From the NCBI GenBank assembly GCA_016222815.1, contig JACRQE010000002.1, positions 1 through 64,000 of the forward strand: a stretch of 64,000 nucleotides of DNA, written 5' to 3'. This document shows positions 46,535 through 53,808 of this stretch, piece by piece. A program made the translations under genes and the position numbers. How positions within the stretch are numbered: position 1 is the first letter of the stretch; each line of letters opens with the position of its first letter. Under the pieces are notes generated by a model that was given only the letters and a program-made list of their open reading frames with translations, did not search any database and was not told where the DNA came from. This DNA is from Candidatus Uhrbacteria bacterium (lineage in GTDB: Bacteria > Patescibacteriota > Patescibacteriia > 2-12-FULL-60-25).

Positions 46535-48187
46535 TCAGCCCTGCTTGACCGGGGGTTTGGAAGCGAAATACTGGCTGGCTGACTGGATGTTGGCGAACGA
46601 ACCGGCATCCCACCAGGCGCCGCGCACCGGTTTGGCGATGAGCTGGTGCTGTTTGAGGTAATGGTTGTTGACGTCCGTGATCTCGAGTTCGCCGCGGCCT
46701 GACGGTTTGAGCGTCTTGATGATATTGAAGACTTCGGAATCGTAGACGTAGAAACCAACCTGGGCGAAGTTGGATTTGGGCTGTGCGGGTTTCTCTTCGA
46801 TGGAAATGGCGTTCCCCCACTGATCGATCTCCATCACGCCGTAAGCCTGGGCATTGCCGACCGGTTTGTAGAAGCCCATGGCACCTTGGCGGAAACCGGA
46901 GATGTGGGGGAAAAAGTTTTCGTCGAAAAGGTTGTCGCCCAGGATGACGGCGCAGTTGTCGCCGCCCACGAAGTCCTCGGCCAAGCCCAACGCCTGGGCG
47001 ATGCCTCCGGCCTGGTCCTGGATGCGATAGGTCAGGCGGCAGCCGAGATCATGGCCGGAGCCTAGAAGCTTCATGAACTGATGGGCATAGTCCGGACCCG
47101 TGACCAGCAGGATATCCTTGATGCCCGCATCGAGGAGCGTCTGGAGCGGATACATGACCATAGGCTTGTTGTAGACGGGCAGGAGGTGTTTGTTGGTCGT
47201 GTCCGTGAGAGGAGCAAGACGCGTACCTTTGCCGCCAGCCAAGATGATGCCTTTCATGCGACGCGGTTGGGCGAAGGCGGCGAACAAGGAGGATGCAGAC
47301 GGTTGGAGTGAAGGATCATGGTCCATATTCGGTGCTTCAGGTTTTACGATACGCGGAGCTACTGCGGCAGCGTATTTCTCCATGGTATCGCGCAGGGCGA
47401 CGTCGATGGGGCGCAGGTGGATACCGATCTCGGACAGACGCTTGTTCTGCATGACGCAGTTGGAACGCGCTTTGACGGCCAAGCCGCGGGCCACCAATTC
47501 TTCGTGTTTGATCCATTCGCAGGAATGGCCGGGGTCGACCATCTCTTTGTAGAGCGCGAGCAGATCACGATGCCGCAGAACGCCGGGATTGATCACGTGG
47601 AAGATGCCCACGCCGCGCTTTTCGATAAGCTGGTGCAGGGCGGAGATGAGGTCATCGACGATAGTCACGCTGTACTCGACATCCGTGACCTGGCTGAACT
47701 TGGACAGTTTGTCGATGAAGTTGCGTTCGCCGGGCTGGCTGTCGATGGGTGCACGCAAACGGGCGATGGCTACGTTGGGGAGTTTGGAGAGCACGAGGTC
47801 GGCCGCGTATTTGGTGCGCGAATGGTAGCCGCTCGGGTTGGCGAAATCGTTCTCGCGCCAGCCCAGCGGGTCGGGTGAGGAGCCGTAGAAGATGCAACCT
47901 GAACCCAGGTGGAGCAGGTAGATGTTTTTCTCTTGGCAGGCTTCGGCCAGGACCATGGGGCCGATGGTGTTGGAACGGTAGGTTTCGGCTTGGTGCGTCT
48001 CGCACCAGTCCACGTTCGGCTTGCCCGGTTTGCCGGCCGCATTCACGACAGCGTCGGGTTTGTGGTCATCCAGGGCCTTGAGGACGGCTTCTTTGTCGTC
48101 AATCCGGGCCTTGGACATGACCGAGTCGGGCCAAGCCTGGAGAAGACGGTTTCCGAGATAACCAGCGCCAAAAATCAGGATTTTCAT
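46535..48187 (-). CDS. Fusion: RmlD-like NAD-dependent sugar reductase + glucose-1-phosphate thymidylyltransferase (RmlA)
   Basis: A 550-residue two-domain protein. Residues 1 to about 285 are a short-chain reductase/epimerase: MKILIFGAGYLGNRLL, VVNAAGKPGKPNVDWCETH, NTIGPMVLAEAC, LGSGCIF, then SGYHSRTKYAAD, where the usual YxxxK spacing is displaced by one residue. After a linker (about 286-310), residues 311-550 are an RmlA-type nucleotidyltransferase: GIILAGGKGTRLAPLTDTTNKHLLPVYNKPM, ILGDNLFDENF, IEEKPAQPKSNFAQVGFYVYD, GELEITDVNNHYL. Together with rmlB upstream this should produce dTDP-activated deoxysugars. No Shine-Dalgarno precedes Met311, so it is a genuine fusion. Confidence 0.88.
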   Translation of the reverse strand: MKILIFGAGYLGNRLLQAWPDSVMSKARIDDKEAVLKALDDHKPDAVVNAAGKPGKPNVDWCETHQAETYRSNTIGPMVLAEACQEKNIYLLHLGSGCIFYGSSPDPLGWRENDFANPSGYHSRTKYAADLVLSKLPNVAIARLRAPIDSQPGERNFIDKLSKFSQVTDVEYSVTIVDDLISALHQLIEKRGVGIFHVINPGVLRHRDLLALYKEMVDPGHSCEWIKHEELVARGLAVKARSNCVMQNKRLSEIGIHLRPIDVALRDTMEKYAAAVAPRIVKPEAPNMDHDPSLQPSASSLFAAFAQPRRMKGIILAGGKGTRLAPLTDTTNKHLLPVYNKPMVMYPLQTLLDAGIKDILLVTGPDYAHQFMKLLGSGHDLGCRLTYRIQDQAGGIAQALGLAEDFVGGDNCAVILGDNLFDENFFPHISGFRQGAMGFYKPVGNAQAYGVMEIDQWGNAISIEEKPAQPKSNFAQVGFYVYDSEVFNIIKTLKPSGRGELEITDVNNHYLKQHQLIAKPVRGAWWDAGSFANIQSASQYFASKPPVKQG

Positions 48188-48224
48188 ATCCCCAAAGTCT
48201 TACCATAAGCAAAAAAAGTTGTCA

Positions 48225-49202
48225 TTACCGCGCTAAAAGCGGCTCCCACCACCCTCGATTCTCCACGTACCATTGGACAAATTTTTCGAGACCCTCTTCG
48301 AATTTCACTTGCGGTTCCCAGCCGAGTTCGGCTTTGGCTTTGGATGAGTCGATGGCGTAGCGGCGGTCGTGGCCTTTGCGGTCTTCGACGAATTTGATGA
48401 GCGAGTGCGGCTTGTGCAGGATGTCGAGGATGCGTTTGGCGATTTCGATATTCGGGATTTCCGCATTGCCGCCGAGGCAATATGTCTCGCCGACTTTCCC
48501 CTTTTCCAGGATAGCCTCGATGCCGCGGCAGTGGTCGTCGACGTGGATCCAGTCGCGGATGTTGAGGCCGTCGCCGTAGATTGGGAGCGGCAGGTCGCGC
48601 AACGCGTTCACGGTCATGAGCGGGAAAAGTTTTTCCGGGAACATGTACGGGCCGTAGTTGTTGGAGCAATTGGAGATGGTGAAGGGCAAATCATGCGTGT
48701 GGCAATAAGCGCGGACCAGCTGTTCGGCCGCGACTTTGGAGGCGGAATACGGGCTCCGCGCATCGTGGCAGGATTTTTCGTTGAACTTGTGCGGGTCATC
48801 GAGTTCGAGGCTACCGAAGACCTCGTCGGTCGAGATGTGGTGGAAGCGCTTGATTTGGCCGGCGCGGCGCTTGGTCTCTTCGAGGAGATTGTAGGTGCCG
48901 ATTACGTTGGTCTCGAGGAAGACTTTTCCGCCATCGATGGAACGGTCTACATGCGACTCGGCCGCGAAGTGGACAACGACATCAACACCTTCCATGGCGC
49001 GAACGACGTCCGCAGGATTGCGGATGTCACCGTGGACGAAGGTGTAGCGCGGATCTTTCTCGATATCCCGCAGGTTCTCGAGGTTGCCGGCATAGGTCAG
49101 CGCATCCAGATTCACGATGGAATCCGTCGGATGGTTGGCCAGCCAATAATGGATGAAATTGGAGCCAATGAATCCGGCGCCGCCGGTGACGAGGAGTTTC
49201 AT
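48225..49202 (-). CDS. rmlB: dTDP-glucose 4,6-dehydratase
   Basis: A 325-residue extended SDR: the NAD motif is VTGGAGFIGSNFIHYW, followed by DALTYAGNLENL, HFAAESHVDRSI, the catalytic Thr-Asp-Glu in ISTDEVFG and YSASKVAAE with Tyr/Lys. SNCSNNYGPYMFPEKLFPLM and GDGLNIRDWIHVDDHCRGIEAIL complete the RmlB signature. It converts dTDP-glucose to dTDP-4-keto-6-deoxyglucose. It is 37 bases upstream of the RmlD-like/RmlA fusion in the same operon; rmlC is not in the window. Confidence 0.95.
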   Translation of the reverse strand: MKLLVTGGAGFIGSNFIHYWLANHPTDSIVNLDALTYAGNLENLRDIEKDPRYTFVHGDIRNPADVVRAMEGVDVVVHFAAESHVDRSIDGGKVFLETNVIGTYNLLEETKRRAGQIKRFHHISTDEVFGSLELDDPHKFNEKSCHDARSPYSASKVAAEQLVRAYCHTHDLPFTISNCSNNYGPYMFPEKLFPLMTVNALRDLPLPIYGDGLNIRDWIHVDDHCRGIEAILEKGKVGETYCLGGNAEIPNIEIAKRILDILHKPHSLIKFVEDRKGHDRRYAIDSSKAKAELGWEPQVKFEEGLEKFVQWYVENRGWWEPLLAR

Positions 49203-49254
49203 ATGGATGAAATGTAGAGGACGACGTGCGGTACGTCAATCATCGCTCCATCCT

Positions 49255-49283
49255 TTGACTTCCCTGCTATGAACCCTTAAAGT
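49255..49283 (+). promoter_or_regulatory. Promoter of the small membrane protein gene
   Basis: TTGACT (49255-49260), 17-base spacer, TAAAGT (49278-49283), 28 bases before the start codon. Confidence 0.5.
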
Positions 49284-49311
49284 CCAACCGTCCTTTAACC
49301 ACGGAGACGCC

Positions 49312-49608
49312 ATGCCGGAAGACCGACCGCACTTCGACAGCCTGCGACCGGTCGAAACGCCGGTCCTGCCAGTGACTCTGCCGCCCAAGCCGATCCAAAA
49401 GCGGCATAAGAGGATAATCTGCACGATAGCCGTGATAGGCGCCGGCATTCTCGCCAACGCGTTCATCTGCTGGCTCCTGCTCTACCCTATCCTCGGCGAG
49501 AACCAACTCCTCGGGGCTTTACTCGCGGTCAGCACCCTGGTGACCCAAATCGCCTCATTCGTGGCGCACGTACTCATCTTCAACGAGGTGCGAGCGCGCC
49601 GACGCTAA
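49312..49608 (+). CDS. Small two-TM membrane protein, unknown function
   Basis: A 98-residue protein. A Pro-rich cytoplasmic N-terminus (MPEDRPHFDSLRPVETPVLPVTLPPKPIQKRHKR) precedes two TM helices (IICTIAVIGAGILANAFICWLLLYPIL and LGALLAVSTLVTQIASFVAHVLIF) and a basic end. A GGAG Shine-Dalgarno, a promoter and a terminator support expression. No family is recognised. Confidence 0.7.
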   Translation: MPEDRPHFDSLRPVETPVLPVTLPPKPIQKRHKRIICTIAVIGAGILANAFICWLLLYPILGENQLLGALLAVSTLVTQIASFVAHVLIFNEVRARRR

Positions 49609-49612
49609 ACAA

Positions 49613-49645
49613 TAGCCCCCTGGTGGACACCGGGGGGCTTCATTT
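49613..49645. terminator. Terminator between convergent small genes
   Basis: Stem AGCCCCCTGGTG / GACACCGGGGGGCT followed by TCATTTTTTT. A variant of the CCGGTGTCCACCGG family; it can act in both directions. Confidence 0.8.
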
Positions 49646-49658
49646 TTTTCCAAAAAAA

Positions 49659-50027
49659 TCACGGAAACGGACGGAATGACCGGACGTCCCGGGATTCTGC
49701 AGCTGTCAACACTTTCTTATCGGTTAATACATCCACCAGTCTTCCGACCTGCCGGTCTTCTTTGCGCATCATGGACACCATATCGCCTTTCAGATCACCG
49801 AGCTTATCGTCCAAGTAATTCTTAGTGACCATAGTCGCCTCGATTCTTCCAAGTCTAGATTCAAGGCTGGTGGTCTTGGAATCAAGGCTGTTTACTCTTG
49901 CATCGAGACCACCGATTCTTGAATTAACTTTTTCAAAACCATCATCCATCTTGTCGGATAGTTCTTGCACAGTCTCCGCGAGGAGACTAACGGCCTCTAA
50001 AATCTCATGTTTGGCTTCGTCCTCCAT
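49659..50027 (-). CDS. Coiled-coil protein, left copy of a duplicated pair
   Basis: A 122-residue helical protein: MEDEAKHEILEAVSLLAETVQELSDKMDDGFEKVNSRI, a heptad region GLDARVNSLDSKTTSLESRLGRIEATMVTKNYLDDKLGDLKGDMVSMM, then RKEDRQVGRLVDVLTDKKVLTAAESRDVRSFRPFP. It is closely similar to the protein at 54413-54769, including the ends and the upstream DNA, with divergence in the middle. Function unknown; it looks like a trimeric or dimeric coiled-coil. The pair brackets the TIGR-like locus. Confidence 0.75.
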   Translation of the reverse strand: MEDEAKHEILEAVSLLAETVQELSDKMDDGFEKVNSRIGGLDARVNSLDSKTTSLESRLGRIEATMVTKNYLDDKLGDLKGDMVSMMRKEDRQVGRLVDVLTDKKVLTAAESRDVRSFRPFP

Positions 50028-50089
50028 ATACTATATTGCTACCACGCTTGGATAGTTCAGTACAAGACGTGACAGCTAAGCGATTTTTC

Positions 50090-51094
50090 TTACTTTTCCA
50101 CACTTAAAGAGGAGATGCTTCCCTGCCAGCTTTCCTTATCGGTCTCACTACGTACCACCAGGAGTTCGTCAGCCGTGAGCTCGATGCCTTTGAGCAGCGG
50201 CGATGCGTTGAGACGTTCGAGAATTTTTTCGTCTGTCATTTGGATTGGATCTTCGCTTCCGACTGGAGAATCGAGCTGGATGACCACAGGTTTTTCGCGG
50301 AGCTTCACGTGTGAATGTGTTTTGATGACGCGGACGGCCAATGCCACACCTTCGAGGAGTTCTTCGACCGGCATGCCGGGATGGAGGTTGTATGCGGCGT
50401 TGCGCGTGGCCGACCAGGCGCGTGGCAGTTCTCCGACATAAATGCGGTTGCCGGAGTGGACGCGGTCCTTCGGACCAACGCCATCGGCTTTGGAAATACC
50501 CACGGACTCAACCAATCGGTTGCGGGCATAATCGGCGGCGGCCGGAATTATAGAATCGCCAATCGGTTCCAAACCATGGTCATCGGTATCGTAGAAAGCG
50601 GTTACAAAATTTGCGCCCGCGAATTCAGGACGCGACTTGAGATCGGTCGCTAGATTGGAAAAATATTCAGTCAGCGCCGCTTCATCGTTCTTGAAAGCCG
50701 CGCATCCAGCATGTCCGTCGCCGCTGCATTTGTGCGGAAAAAGATAGATATTGATTTCCTTGCCGGACTTCCGGGCTTCTTCGATTTGCGGTCCGTAGAG
50801 CTTCAGGAGTGTCTCGGCCGTGACACGACCGCCGGGCGAGGAAAAACTTTCGACGGCGCCGAGAGGTTCGCCGGTCGCTTCGTTCTGGAACGTGTTGCGT
50901 TCGTCCATGCAGCCGACGACCACACCAAAGGCTTTGGCCCTCCTCGCTTCACGAGCTTCACGCTGGGATGCGAACTCGGCGACAGCTTTCGTACGGTCCT
51001 GTTCGAGAAGTTGGAGTTCGCGCTCCTTTTGGGCTTCGCGCTCGGCATGGCTGACCGGCAATTCTTTGAGATCACTAAGTGTTTCGAATGACAT
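50090..51094 (-). CDS. Carbonic-anhydrase-like protein (beta class-like motifs), unknown role
   Basis: A 334-residue protein. After an N-terminal charged helix (about 15-55) come GVVVGCMDERNTF, ESFSSPGGRVTAETL and IYLFPHKCSGDGHAGC. This order (C-x-D-x-R, then a GGR loop, then H-x-C with a further H and C) resembles the zinc site of beta carbonic anhydrases (CxDSR...HxxC). The rest (FYDTDDHGLEPIGDSIIPAAADYARNRLVESVG, LPRAWSATRNAAYNLHPGMPVEELLEGVALAVRVI) is not typical, so this may be a distinct metal-binding family. The start at 51094 is preferred over 51106. Confidence 0.6.
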   Translation of the reverse strand: MSFETLSDLKELPVSHAEREAQKERELQLLEQDRTKAVAEFASQREAREARRAKAFGVVVGCMDERNTFQNEATGEPLGAVESFSSPGGRVTAETLLKLYGPQIEEARKSGKEINIYLFPHKCSGDGHAGCAAFKNDEAALTEYFSNLATDLKSRPEFAGANFVTAFYDTDDHGLEPIGDSIIPAAADYARNRLVESVGISKADGVGPKDRVHSGNRIYVGELPRAWSATRNAAYNLHPGMPVEELLEGVALAVRVIKTHSHVKLREKPVVIQLDSPVGSEDPIQMTDEKILERLNASPLLKGIELTADELLVVRSETDKESWQGSISSLSVEK

Positions 51095-51197
51095 AGTTGA
51101 AAGCAATTATACACGGCTACCATCTAAAACCCAGACAGAACCACTATTTTACCAAGAATTGTTGCAATCTTAGCCAAAATATTGGGACCTGACACCC

Positions 51198-51226
51198 TTG
51201 ACGGAAGTCACTTTTTCTGTTTAACT
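51198..51226 (+). promoter_or_regulatory. Candidate promoter reading into array 1
   Basis: TTGACG (51198-51203), 17-base spacer, TTAACT (51221-51226), 20 bases before the first array hairpin. Good -35, weak -10. It is the only plausible promoter in the 51095-51245 gap and points along the tas strand. Confidence 0.35.
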
Positions 51227-51245
51227 AATCAATCACCAAACTTAG

Positions 51246-52028
51246 CACCCTCTTCGGAGATTCCGAAAACTCAGACTTTCCGAAGAGGGTGCGACAGGAT
51301 TTGCGTTGAAATAACGAACGCGGGAATGCACCCTCACAATCTCGGCGGACGACTACCGAGGTGCGAGAAATCACGTGAAGAAGCCTGTCCGCCTTCAATC
51401 TTGCGGGACGAATGTAGGTCTGTTTCTAGTGAAGCGAAGATCGGCTTGTCCCGCTCGGGTGCAGCGGCAACGCTGCACCCGCCTTCTTCGGAAATTCTTG
51501 ATGAAACGGAATTTGCGAAGAGGGTGCGACGAGGACGATGTCGAACGACGCCTGGACGGCTGCACCCTCAATATTTTGGCCCGTCTGACGGACCTTCAAA
51601 CTCGCGGGACGACAAGGATGTTGTTTCAAACGAAACGACGATGCCCGTGTCCCGCCCGGGTGCAACGGTAACGCTGCACCCGCCCTCTTCGGAGATTCTG
51701 ACGAATCGGAATCTGCGAAGAGGGTGCGATGGTTCAACTGTCGAAAGATGATCCCCAGCCTGCACCCTCACAATCTAGGCGGACGATCAAGACAGTGCGA
51801 GTAATCACGTGACACGAGATGTCCGCCTTCGATCTCGCGGGACGAACGTTGGAGTGTATCCAAAGAAATGAAAGAAGCTTTGTCCCGCTCGGGTGCATCG
51901 GCAACGATGCACCCACCTTCTTCGGAGAATCTGGGTCCCCGCCTGCGCGAGGACGACGAAATAGGCGGATTTTCCGAAGAGGGTGCGAGTACGGCTGCGT
52001 CGAAAGACGACCGTTGGTGTGCACCCTC
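51246..52028 (+). repeat. TIGR-like guide array 1 (nine units, 18 nine-base spacers)
   Basis: The higher-order order is: conserved hairpin CCCTCTTCGG...CGAAGAGGG; unit in stem GAGGGTGC/GCACCCTC (type 1); unit in GGCGGAC/GTCCGCC (type 2); unit in GCGGGAC/GTCCCGC (type 3); hairpin GGGTGCA...TGCACCC. Each unit is spacer A (9), hairpin core, spacer B (9). Type 1: 51295-51326 caggatttg/acgcgggaa; 51530-51560 cgaggacga/ctggacggc; 51730-51760 tggttcaac/tccccagcc; 51989-52019 gtacggctg/ccgttggtg. Type 2: 51353-51385 ctaccgagg/gaagaagcc; 51787-51819 tcaagacag/gacacgaga. Type 3: 51412-51446 atgtaggtc/agatcggct; 51613-51647 caaggatgt/cgatgcccg; 51846-51880 acgttggag/aagaagctt. Core lengths are 13-14, 15 and 17 for types 1-3. 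The second block lacks a type 2 unit, and the fourth has only type 1. Confidence 0.9.
51915..51983. repeat. Array hairpin enlarged by a CCCCGCCTGCGCGAGG-type repeat
   Basis: The conserved CTTCTTCGGAGAATC...GGATTTTCCGAAGAGG hairpin carries an extra GGGTCCCCGCCTGCGCGAGG palindrome, with GACGACGAAAT after it, in its loop (about 51932-51962). The other copies of this hairpin have only about 10 loop bases. It appears to be an insertion of an interspersed repeat into the array. Confidence 0.7.
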
Positions 52029-52151
52029 ACCTTCTCAATGAATGTCCTGCCTCGGCGGGGCGAAACGGGGACGTCAAACGTCCTCACGTTCCTCACAACG
52101 TCCCGAAAGGGACACCATCGCGTAAAACGCGACAAACAAGGACAAGTCGGC
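52029..52151 (+). promoter_or_regulatory. Structured leader between array 1 and tas
   Basis: Three small hairpins: GGACGT-CAA-ACGTCC (52069-52083), GTCCC-GAAA-GGGAC (52100-52113) and TCGCG-TAAAA-CGCGA (52118-52132). An AAGGA Shine-Dalgarno-like sequence (about 52137-52141) precedes the tas start. No promoter is obvious, so array 1 and tas may share a transcript. Confidence 0.45.
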
Positions 52152-53804
52152 ATGAAAGACACCAGGTTTGTCGGAATCCGCCACCGCGTCAAGAAGACTG
52201 CCGAAGGCGAAGCCCGCCCGACGCAAGTCGCCATCCTCGCTGATTCCAAGGTCAAGTCCATTGACCTGGAGGACGAGCGAGCCGAGCTCGATTTCGTGCT
52301 CGGCATTTTCCCGGTCAAGTTCCGAGTAGTGGAACCCGAGGAAGACCTCACGCCGTTCGCCAAGCATCACGTCAAGTGGCGCAAGGCCAAGGCTGGCGAG
52401 GACCTCGAAGCTCTGCCCGAAAGCCACCGCACGCTCATCGAAAAGAAACTGCATGTGGCTGACAAGGTTCCGGCGGCCTACGAAGGACTGAAGGATGGCG
52501 ACACGGTCGCTATGTCCCTCGGCGGCTCCGGAGACTATCTGGCCTTCGCGCTCTCGCGTCAGGCGGACAAAGTCGGTGCCCAAGTCTTCCGCATCCCGCC
52601 GTTCCACCTCAAGGATCAGCGGCCGACCGCGGACAAGGACAGTGACGCCCAGCTCATGGCCGAGCTCGTGCGCGACAAGCGCCCGCTCTTCCGCCCGGTC
52701 ACGCCCCGCGACCGCGACCAGCTCCTTCTGCGCATCCGTTACCGCGGGTTCGAGGAAGCCATGAAGGCGCGCATCGCGACCGAACAGCGGCTGTACCAGC
52801 GGCTCATCGGCGAGATCTTCACCCAGCCCGACGGGCTCTATCCCGAAGGCGATTTGGAAGAAGCGTTCAAGGCGGCCAAGGCCAACGACAAGATCCTCAA
52901 GTCCCAAACGGCCGAAGAAGCTGCGCGCGAACGTGACATGCTCGCGGCGCTCCAAAAGCTCGAAGCCTTCAAGGTCATGGGGCCCGTCGAAGGCGTGGGA
53001 CCGCGCATCGCCGGACGGCTCACGGCCGCGGCGCTCGTCAATCTCGGACGCTTCGTGGTCAAGCCAGACGAAGCTGAGATTGAGAAACTACGCGTTGAAG
53101 CCACGGAATGGGCCAAGGTCGCGGAATGCGAGACGACCGGCATCGAGCGCAAGCCCAACGAAGCGCGGCGCGAATACTACTTCCGCGTGCGCCAAGTCTT
53201 GCTCGAACGCGGCGAAACCGACCGCTCCGAATCGCTCCAGGAAGCCATCAACTGCCTGGATCGCATCCGGAAGATCAAGCGCAAGGCAGAAGCCAAGAGC
53301 TGCAACAAGTTCAAGGCGTACTGCGGCGTCCACGTGTTCCAGGGCGGCAAGCACGGCGAACAGGCCGAGGAAGCGCAGTTCCCGCGGCGGCGCGGCGACC
53401 AGGTGGCCAACTGGTCGGGCACGGCGCGGCAGGCGTTCTTCCTGGTCGTGGACCAGTTCAACAAGCGGCCGGACAGCAAGTGGGGCAAGTACCTGCGCCA
53501 GATGAAGGCCAACCAGCGCAAACTGCATCCCGAACCCATCAAGGTCCCGTCGCTGAACAAGGACGGCACGCCCAAGCTCAACAAGAAGTCGGGCGAGCCC
53601 ACCCTGGTCAGCCGCTACACGGACGGTCACATCCACAAGCGCGCAGTCTGGCGCACGGCCACGAGATTCGCGGAATGGTTGTTCCGCGAGCTCGTCAAGT
53701 TTGAGACCGGCGCCACGACCGCACCTCCGGCCAAACTGCCCGAGCACAAAGGCGACACTCTACCATCGCCGCAGATGGCCGAGCCGGCCGCCTTGTCAGC
53801 CTAG
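52152..53804 (+). CDS. Tas-like / IS110-like Nop-type protein embedded in the guide array
   Basis: A 550-residue cytoplasmic protein. The N-terminal part (about 20-190) follows the IS110 DEDD/RuvC-like layout: VAILADSK (Asp31), GSGDYLAFALSRQADKVGAQVFRIPPFHLK, ADKDSDAQLMAELV (161-172, matching K-T-D-x-x-D-A), KRPLFRPV, then a helical EQRLYQRLIGEIF. The Glu normally after the second strand is not evident. A coiled-coil section (about 230-275) leads to GPVEGVGPRIAGRLTAAALVNLGRF (277-301), the IS110/Nop-type helix-hairpin-helix. The C-terminal region (KFKAYCGVHVFQGGKHG...RRGDQVANWSGTARQAFFLV) parallels the IS110 serine domain but has Gly where the catalytic Ser-Gly lies. The charged C-terminus is Pro-rich at the end. 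Array units begin 5 bases after its stop. I infer an RNA-guided binding protein, possibly nuclease-dead. Confidence 0.75.
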   Translation: MKDTRFVGIRHRVKKTAEGEARPTQVAILADSKVKSIDLEDERAELDFVLGIFPVKFRVVEPEEDLTPFAKHHVKWRKAKAGEDLEALPESHRTLIEKKLHVADKVPAAYEGLKDGDTVAMSLGGSGDYLAFALSRQADKVGAQVFRIPPFHLKDQRPTADKDSDAQLMAELVRDKRPLFRPVTPRDRDQLLLRIRYRGFEEAMKARIATEQRLYQRLIGEIFTQPDGLYPEGDLEEAFKAAKANDKILKSQTAEEAARERDMLAALQKLEAFKVMGPVEGVGPRIAGRLTAAALVNLGRFVVKPDEAEIEKLRVEATEWAKVAECETTGIERKPNEARREYYFRVRQVLLERGETDRSESLQEAINCLDRIRKIKRKAEAKSCNKFKAYCGVHVFQGGKHGEQAEEAQFPRRRGDQVANWSGTARQAFFLVVDQFNKRPDSKWGKYLRQMKANQRKLHPEPIKVPSLNKDGTPKLNKKSGEPTLVSRYTDGHIHKRAVWRTATRFAEWLFRELVKFETGATTAPPAKLPEHKGDTLPSPQMAEPAALSA

Positions 53805-53808
53805 TCTT

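Noticed and set aside
51182-51751. Open frames of up to about 190 codons across the repeat arrays, in several frames and both strands
   Set aside because: Their peptides simply translate the stems and spacers. The structure repeats at the DNA level with no frame kept between blocks, so these are not genes.
52152-53804. Active IS110 insertion sequence
   Set aside because: The protein is longer than IS110 transposases, the serine motif and one acidic residue appear lost, and guide-like arrays rather than element ends flank the gene.
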